Shown here piece by piece: positions 6,423 to 9,180 of a stretch of DNA of 9,180 nucleotides. This stretch comes from Candidatus Bathyarchaeota archaeon (GTDB taxonomy: Archaea; Thermoproteota; Bathyarchaeia; TCS64), in NCBI GenBank assembly GCA_030601645.1, contig JAUWBQ010000058.1, positions 1-9,180 of the forward strand, written 5' to 3'. Position 1 is the stretch's first letter. Every line of letters starts with the position of its first letter. Below the pieces are notes generated by a model. That model saw only the letters and a list, made by a program, of their open reading frames with translations, was not told where the DNA came from and did no database searches. The position numbers were made by a program, and so were the translations under genes.

Positions 6423-6575
6423 TTATAGGATGGTCTTCACCATCGTCAGGAACTCTCTGGCTCTCTGCAGGCTATGTTCGGCTTCCCTCTCGCTGCTTTG
6501 GGTCTCCAACCCGTAGAGGGTCTCATGCCTGTCCACTCGGAGAAGCCTTCTCTCGAAGCACTCCCTGATGTTCAC
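6423..6575 (-). pseudogene. truncated HEPN-domain toxin partner of the MNT gene
   Basis: This is a 50-residue frame starting with GTG that overlaps the nucleotidyltransferase stop codon (GTGA, 4 bases), the classic coupled arrangement of MNT-HEPN pairs. The product (VNIRECFERR... EREAEHSLQRAREFLTMVKTIL) resembles only the first helices of a HEPN protein, including the 'AEHSLxRAREFL' helix. The family is normally about 110-140 residues and carries an RX4-6H RNase motif in its C-terminal half, which is absent. The next bases in all minus frames do not continue a recognisable HEPN. The gene is therefore probably broken, leaving the antitoxin side without an active toxin. Confidence 0.55.
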
Positions 6576-7123
6576 TTTGAGACCACCGGAAGGGTTCCGT
6601 GTAACACGATCCCGTCCACCAGGACTCTCTCGTAGAACGCCCTGTCTTCCTCGGCCTTCTCCTCCCACTCCTGGGGTTCGAATACTATTGTGTTGATCCT
6701 TCTGTCCAGCATGCCCTCGTATCGCGTCAGGTCCGTTTTCTCCGCTCTCCTTCCCACTATGAGTATGTCCACGTCGCTCTCCGGGCCGTCCTCGCCCCGG
6801 GCGCAGCTCCCGTAGAGGACGACCGATGAGCCCGGGTACGCCTCGGTCAGGAAGTCCGTCAGGGGTCTGGCCTTGAACAGGAATAGGGCTGTTTTCATGA
6901 GCCTGAAGCTGTTGTTTTCCACGTCGGCTCTGAAGAGGGCGAGGTTGGCCTTCCTTTTCTTGATGAGGAGTCCGTTGGCCTCGTAGAAGTCGAGGAACCT
7001 CTTGGCGGTGCTGGGGCTGACATCGGCGATCTCGGCTGCCTCCCTGAGGTGGAACTCCCGGTAGGGATCGTCGAAGAAGACGACGAGGACTCGGAACCCG
7101 GGATACTCGAACGGGTTATTCAT
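6572..7123 (-). CDS. MNT-type nucleotidyltransferase with N-terminal winged HTH
   Basis: This 183-residue protein has two parts. Residues about 10-65 (REFHLREAAEIADVSPSTAKRFLDFYEANGLL) form a helix-turn-helix or winged-helix segment. Residues 100-125 hold the polymerase-beta-type nucleotidyltransferase signature YGSCARGEDGPESDVDILIVG, with G105-S106 and the metal-binding D117 and D119. Minimal nucleotidyltransferases of this kind act as antitoxins of HEPN ribonucleases, in known cases by adenylylating the toxin. Here a truncated HEPN frame overlaps its stop codon. The built-in DNA-binding domain and the two perfect 17-base repeats spanning its start codon suggest it represses its own operon. 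ATG at 7123 is the only sensible start. The module lies between tRNA-like copies 2 and 3. Confidence 0.82.
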   Translation of the reverse strand: MNNPFEYPGFRVLVVFFDDPYREFHLREAAEIADVSPSTAKRFLDFYEANGLLIKKRKANLALFRADVENNSFRLMKTALFLFKARPLTDFLTEAYPGSSVVLYGSCARGEDGPESDVDILIVGRRAEKTDLTRYEGMLDRRINTIVFEPQEWEEKAEEDRAFYERVLVDGIVLHGTLPVVSK

Positions 7124-7164
7124 CGAACAGTCGTTCTATACATCGAACAGTCGTTCTTTTAAAC
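7121..7164 (-). promoter_or_regulatory. two perfect 17-base repeats plus TATA box: MNT autoregulatory site
   Basis: On the minus strand AGAACGACTGTTCGATG occurs twice without a mismatch, at 7141-7157 and 7121-7137, with a 20-base period. Each contains the dyad GAAC-N4-GTTC. The downstream repeat ends in the ATG of the MNT gene. The upstream one ends in an ATG that runs out of frame into a stop after a few codons. GTTTAAAA (7157-7164) abuts the upstream repeat and is placed as a TATA box, so the predicted transcription start falls inside the repeats. A protein bound here would block both TFB/TBP escape and ribosome access. The winged-helix domain of the MNT protein is the obvious candidate. 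Confidence 0.6.
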
Positions 7165-7359
7165 GTTCCCCTTTAGAACTCAGGTTGAATCCTAATGGAG
7201 ATGGGAAGAGGCCCCAGGCAATAATGCGCTTGGAAGTTATGACGGTGTCGGACATCATCCAAGAAACTTAACCTTTGAGGGAAGCCAGTCTGGGGAGTAA
7301 GACCGGGGAACAAAATAAACAAAAAACTCCTAAAAATGCCCTTATTTATCGAATTTTGA
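7165..7359. other. gene-free spacer upstream of the MNT operon
   Basis: I find no ORF of useful length, no tRNA-like fold and no repeat here. The right part is AT-rich and contains the T tracts listed separately. The left part, from 7165 to about 7310, is mixed composition with nothing recognisable. Confidence 0.4.
7312..7338 (-). terminator. oligo-T tracts downstream of the 122-residue gene and tRNA half
   Basis: The minus strand reads a series of T runs (TTTTT, TTTTTT, TTT, TTTT) separated by a few bases, without a hairpin, as in archaeal intrinsic terminators. It lies just past the 3' tRNA half at 7360-7408. A transcript of the 122-residue gene would therefore carry the tRNA half in its 3' untranslated region before stopping here. 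Confidence 0.4.
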
Positions 7360-7408
7360 TGGTAGCCCGGGGGAGATTCGAACTCGCGTAGGAGGGTTCA
7401 TAGCCCTC
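7360..7408 (-). repeat. tRNA-Gln-derived 3' half (repeat copy 3), with encoded CCA
   Basis: The minus strand contains the complete anticodon arm (GAGGG CTATGAA CCCTC), a 4-base variable loop, and a T arm (GCGAG TTCGAAT CTCCC, one mismatch). The 3' acceptor strand CCGGGCT, discriminator A and an encoded CCA follow. Similarity to the full copies stops at the first base of the anticodon stem; there is no D arm or 5' acceptor. The loop would read AUG. This is the shape of an attachment-site remnant left when an element integrates in a tRNA gene at the anticodon arm. It begins 29 bases after the stop of the 122-residue gene. Confidence 0.75.
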
Positions 7409-7437
7409 CAAGTATGTAATTCAAGTCTACTATTTTT

Positions 7438-7806
7438 CTATCTTCGATTTCTGTAGAATTTTCTATGAAATCCTCGAGCAATGAAGCTTCGATATGCCCT
7501 TTTAATTAAATCATCTTCATTACTGTATTTTCCTCGCCGTTCAATATCGTCTAGAACGACGTGACCAAGAGCTGCCCTCAAGTAGTCTGTCAATGTTTCT
7601 TGGCGAGCAAAGTGTTCGAAACTACTTAACCAGTCTCGGATTCCTTCTTCCCCGTGGTAGTAGTCCCAGTCACGGTGTTCTGAACCAAACCACTTGACGC
7701 CCTGGTCCATTCTCTTATGGACGGTTTCGGGATAACTATCAAGGTATATTATGCCTTTCTCTTTTAGATAATCATCAAATTTTTTGTGAATCCTACGAAC
7801 TGGCAT
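7438..7806 (-). CDS. hypothetical protein, 122 residues, AT-rich
   Basis: This is a soluble, strongly charged protein with many aromatic residues (HRDWDYYHGEEGIRDWL at about 44-60; ARGFHRKFYRNRR at the end). I do not recognise the family, and no catalytic motif stands out. The conserved-looking Trp, Tyr and His residues in the middle suggest a folded domain rather than random ORF. Composition is clearly lower in GC than the genes to the left (20 G/C of 60 bases at 7501-7560). ATG at 7806 follows CGAGAAGA, a weak ribosome binding site, with an AT-rich TATA candidate at 7834-7846. It is the sole gene between tRNA-like copies 3 and 4 and, by analogy with its neighbours, may be an accessory or defence gene. 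That last point is guesswork. Confidence 0.65.
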   Translation of the reverse strand: MPVRRIHKKFDDYLKEKGIIYLDSYPETVHKRMDQGVKWFGSEHRDWDYYHGEEGIRDWLSSFEHFARQETLTDYLRAALGHVVLDDIERRGKYSNEDDLIKRAYRSFIARGFHRKFYRNRR

Positions 7807-7833
7807 TCTTCTCGACTATGGGATTGTGTTACA

Positions 7834-7846
7834 TTTAATAAATTCT
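7834..7846 (-). promoter_or_regulatory. TATA box for the 122-residue gene
   Basis: On the minus strand GAATTTATTAAAT is centred about 34 bases before the ATG at 7806, predicting a leader of roughly eight to ten bases. It is the most AT-rich element in this short intergenic stretch. Confidence 0.4.
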
Positions 7847-7920
7847 TGGGATAATCTGCGGAGAGGCATGATAATAAAAACGCATCTTTTTCTTTACGTT
7901 AAATACGATCTCTCTCAAAT

Positions 7921-7996
7921 TAGTAGCCTAGGCGAGATTCGAACTCGCGTCGGAGTGTCCAAAGCCCTCTATCCCTGTCCGCTAGACGACCGGCGC
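7921..7996 (-). pseudogene. tRNA-Gln(UUG)-derived repeat copy 4, full length, acceptor broken
   Basis: The minus strand carries D arm (GTCT AGCGGACAG GGAT), anticodon arm (GAGGG CTTTGGA CACTC, one mismatch) with anticodon UUG, and a perfect T arm (GCGAG TTCGAAT CTCGC). The acceptor strands GCGCCGG and CTAGGCT pair poorly, with three clear mismatches, so it is unlikely to make a working tRNA. Like copy 2 it has CTA after the discriminator A, and both share the flank ATTAGTAGCCT on the plus strand. Copies 2 and 4 are thus a subtype distinct from half copies 3 and 5, which share ATGGTAGCCCGG. Confidence 0.7.
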
Positions 7997-8090
7997 GCGA
8001 ATGTTTTTACAACACTATTCGTTTGAGGTCGAGATTTCCCATTATATAAGAATTTTGAGTTCACGTACGTTTAGGAATTATTATAATCGC

Positions 8091-8103
8091 TATTTTTATA
8101 AAG
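8091..8103 (+). promoter_or_regulatory. TATA box for the 218-residue gene
   Basis: TATTTTTATAAAG lies 22-34 bases ahead of the ATG at 8125. The expected start site falls within a few bases of the ATG, so the mRNA should be leaderless or nearly so. The bases just before the ATG (CCGAAG) hold no Shine-Dalgarno sequence, which fits. Confidence 0.5.
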
Positions 8104-8124
8104 AACTAACATAATAATCCGAAG

Positions 8125-8781
8125 ATGTCTACTATTAATGTGTTTAATCAACTCGTGTGTGAAACGGTCAATTCAATTAATTCTTTGATAACGAAACAAG
8201 TGATAACAAACCAAATAATACGCAATTATTCAAAAATGTCAAAAATGTCTCTACATAGCTGGTTACAATATTGTCTACTAGAATCAGCTCGAAAATGCGA
8301 TATCGTCGCCGTTCCAGAAGTAAAAATTCATTATTCCGCTCCATTAAATCCAACTACTTATGGAATTCAAAGAAAGAGAAAAAGACATTTCAAGAGAGTC
8401 GATGTAGCGTTTTATGATCTTAATCTAAATTTCATGGGGTTTGCTGAGGTAATTACGGTTGATGAAGCACATGGAGGAATTTCTTCTAGCACCTTAACAA
8501 AACCGTGGCTTACATCAAGAGACACAATACCCTATACCGTAAACTACGCTGAAGAAAAACCGGACTTCGTCATACTACTAAACGTATTACCTGACCAGTT
8601 AACTGGAAAACCATGGAAAACTACGCAAAAAAAGGACGCCTTCTTAAAGAAAACAGGAAATAATTACTATAGTGCATTTTATAATGAGTGGAAAAATGTA
8701 ACTAATATATTGACAAACCTCACTTCAAATTGTAAAATGATAACAATAGTTGATGTTAATAACATACAAACATATCCTTAA
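8125..8781 (+). CDS. hypothetical AT-rich protein, possible PD-(D/E)xK-like fold
   Basis: This 218-residue protein is the only intact gene between tRNA-like copies 4 and 5, and it runs on the opposite strand to the other module genes. GC is very low (18 of 60 bases at 8221-8280), with many Asn, Lys and Thr, pointing to recent transfer or a viral or plasmid origin. There is no membrane segment. I do not recognise a family. Residues about 73-110 read EVKIHYS...KRHFKRVDVAFYD...GFAEVIT: a strand with Asp (RVDVAF), then a hydrophobic strand with Glu (FAEV). That order recalls the core of restriction-endonuclease-like nucleases, and PDFVILLN could be a later strand. The lysine of the canonical motif is not where expected, so the nuclease idea is weak. 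Confidence 0.65.
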   Translation: MSTINVFNQLVCETVNSINSLITKQVITNQIIRNYSKMSKMSLHSWLQYCLLESARKCDIVAVPEVKIHYSAPLNPTTYGIQRKRKRHFKRVDVAFYDLNLNFMGFAEVITVDEAHGGISSSTLTKPWLTSRDTIPYTVNYAEEKPDFVILLNVLPDQLTGKPWKTTQKKDAFLKKTGNNYYSAFYNEWKNVTNILTNLTSNCKMITIVDVNNIQTYP

Positions 8782-8845
8782 TTCATCCACAAAGAAGACG
8801 AGCGCGCAAAATGAATATGAGTGCCGGAAATCAATGAGAATTAAA

Positions 8846-8894
8846 TGGTAGCCCGGGCGAGATTCGAACTCGCGTCGGAGAGTCCTTAGCCCTT
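8846..8894 (-). repeat. tRNA-Gln-derived 3' half (repeat copy 5), with encoded CCA
   Basis: The minus strand has a decayed anticodon stem (AAGGG/CTCTC) with loop CTAAGGA (anticodon position AAG). A perfect T arm (GCGAG TTCGAAT CTCGC), the acceptor strand CCGGGCT, A and an encoded CCA follow. As in copy 3, similarity to full copies ends at the anticodon stem and no 5' half is present. It lies 64 bases past the 218-residue gene and 115 bases before the next one. The 3' acceptor CCGGGCT would pair perfectly with the 5' AGCCCGG of copy 2, so the two halves look like parts of one ancestral tRNA-Gln. Confidence 0.75.
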
Positions 8895-8980
8895 TGCTTC
8901 CATAGTCTGATTTTCTCAAGAAACAATTTTTCTTTTTATAACTAGAAATTGAAGATATTGTTTAGTTTTCTTGGAAAGTA

Positions 8981-8990
8981 TTTTTAAATA
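8981..8990 (+). promoter_or_regulatory. TATA box for a leaderless mRNA of the rightmost gene
   Basis: TTTTTAAATA, preceded by the purine-rich GGAAAG as a BRE, is centred about 25 bases before the ATG at 9010. Transcription should begin at the ATG itself. No ribosome binding site is present, consistent with a leaderless message. Confidence 0.5.
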
Positions 8991-9009
8991 AATCTACCCA
9001 AAGTATTTC

Positions 9010-9180
9010 ATGGCTTCGCCTTCTGATTTTTATCTCACCATACACAGGTGCACAGCCTGTAAAGACCAAGGGCTTGACGTCGTCAAGGATTATCCGGTAC
9101 TTAGTTTTGGTGATCTAAGAGGAAAAAACATCCTTGTTGTGGGAATAAACCCTTCGTCAGCAGAGTACGAGGGCTTTCTC
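9010..9180 (+). CDS. N-terminal part of a uracil-DNA glycosylase-like protein (runs off window)
   Basis: There are 57 residues before the window edge. A CxxC pair (C14, C17) is followed by a loop and then DLRGKNILVVGINPSSAEYEGFL. The strand ending in VGINPS is the first active-site motif of uracil-DNA glycosylase-superfamily proteins (compare VGEAPG in family 4 and GINPG in MUG-type enzymes). The upstream cysteines recall iron-sulphur or zinc ligands of family-4-like enzymes. These remove uracil from DNA or act on related lesions. The alternative is a DUF1643-type protein, which also has a NPS motif near its N-terminus. The C-terminal half, with the second motif and further cysteines, is outside the window. 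GC is moderate, above that of the neighbouring 218-residue gene. Confidence 0.5.
   Translation, partial: MASPSDFYLTIHRCTACKDQGLDVVKDYPVLSFGDLRGKNILVVGINPSSAEYEGFL

Noticed and set aside
7190..7265. C/D box sRNA on the minus strand (GATGATGT followed later by CTGA)
   Set aside because: The C box deviates from consensus, the boxes are about 80 bases apart, and no C'/D' pair lies between them.
5078..8894. CRISPR array
   Set aside because: Repeats are 49-74 bases, diverged from each other, and spaced by 0.5-1.1 kb of coding DNA; no short regular spacers.
7360..8894. Split tRNA genes joined in trans, as in Nanoarchaeum
   Set aside because: Known 3' halves begin in the anticodon loop and carry a GC-rich pairing leader. 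These begin at the anticodon stem with no leader and no matching 5' half in the window.
5078..8894. Classical integron attC sites
   Set aside because: I see no attC-type paired simple sites or integron integrase; the repeats are clearly tRNA-derived. Only the layout resembles an integron.
8725..8919. 64-residue minus-strand frame containing LRREFESRPGY
   Set aside because: It is a translation of tRNA-like copy 5 and the antisense end of the 218-residue gene.

Overview
The window reads as chromosomal DNA of an uncultured archaeon. Archaeal TATA boxes lie about 20-40 bases ahead of several starts, and some promoters predict leaderless or nearly leaderless mRNAs. Other genes have GAGGG or GGAG ribosome binding sites. 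AGG/AGA arginine codons are common, and the accessory genes belong to families typical of archaea (PIN toxins, UPF0175, MNT nucleotidyltransferase). The lineage cannot be fixed from this sequence alone.

Region 1 (1-3981) is GC-rich metabolic sequence. It holds the 3' end of an unidentified gene, a major facilitator superfamily transporter, an M19 (membrane/renal-type) dipeptidase, and, convergent to these, a DAO-family FAD oxidoreductase. A transporter, an amidohydrolase-fold dipeptidase and an amine or D-amino-acid oxidase-like enzyme would fit uptake or export and breakdown of small peptides or modified amino acids. That link is inference.

Region 2 (about 4058-5080) is a VapBC-type toxin-antitoxin pair preceded by two 13-base repeats that look like an autoregulatory operator. 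A small GC-rich ORF of unknown function follows.

Region 3 (5078-9180) is the unusual part. Five copies of a tRNA-Gln-derived sequence, all on the minus strand, punctuate the DNA at intervals of about 0.5-1.1 kb. Three are full-length (5078-5151, 6183-6255, 7924-7996). Two are 3' halves that stop at the anticodon stem and carry an encoded CCA (7360-7408, 8846-8894). Between consecutive copies sits one small module each: a UPF0175/DUF3368 toxin-antitoxin pair; an MNT nucleotidyltransferase with a truncated HEPN partner; a 122-residue orphan; and a 218-residue AT-rich orphan. A gene starting like a uracil-DNA glycosylase follows. T-arm and anticodon stem are largely conserved among copies while the anticodon loop varies (UUG, UUG, AUG, AAG, UCA). 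Base composition also falls sharply to the right: 39 of 60 bases are G/C at 301-360, against 18 of 60 at 8221-8280. The simplest reading is a tRNA-Gln integration hot spot that has received successive small elements. A more speculative reading is a cassette array whose recombination site is a tRNA half, analogous to but different from an integron.

Several accessory operons carry candidate self-regulatory repeats at or near the start codon: 4058-4086 (VapBC), 7121-7157 (MNT) and 6064-6092 (UPF0175).
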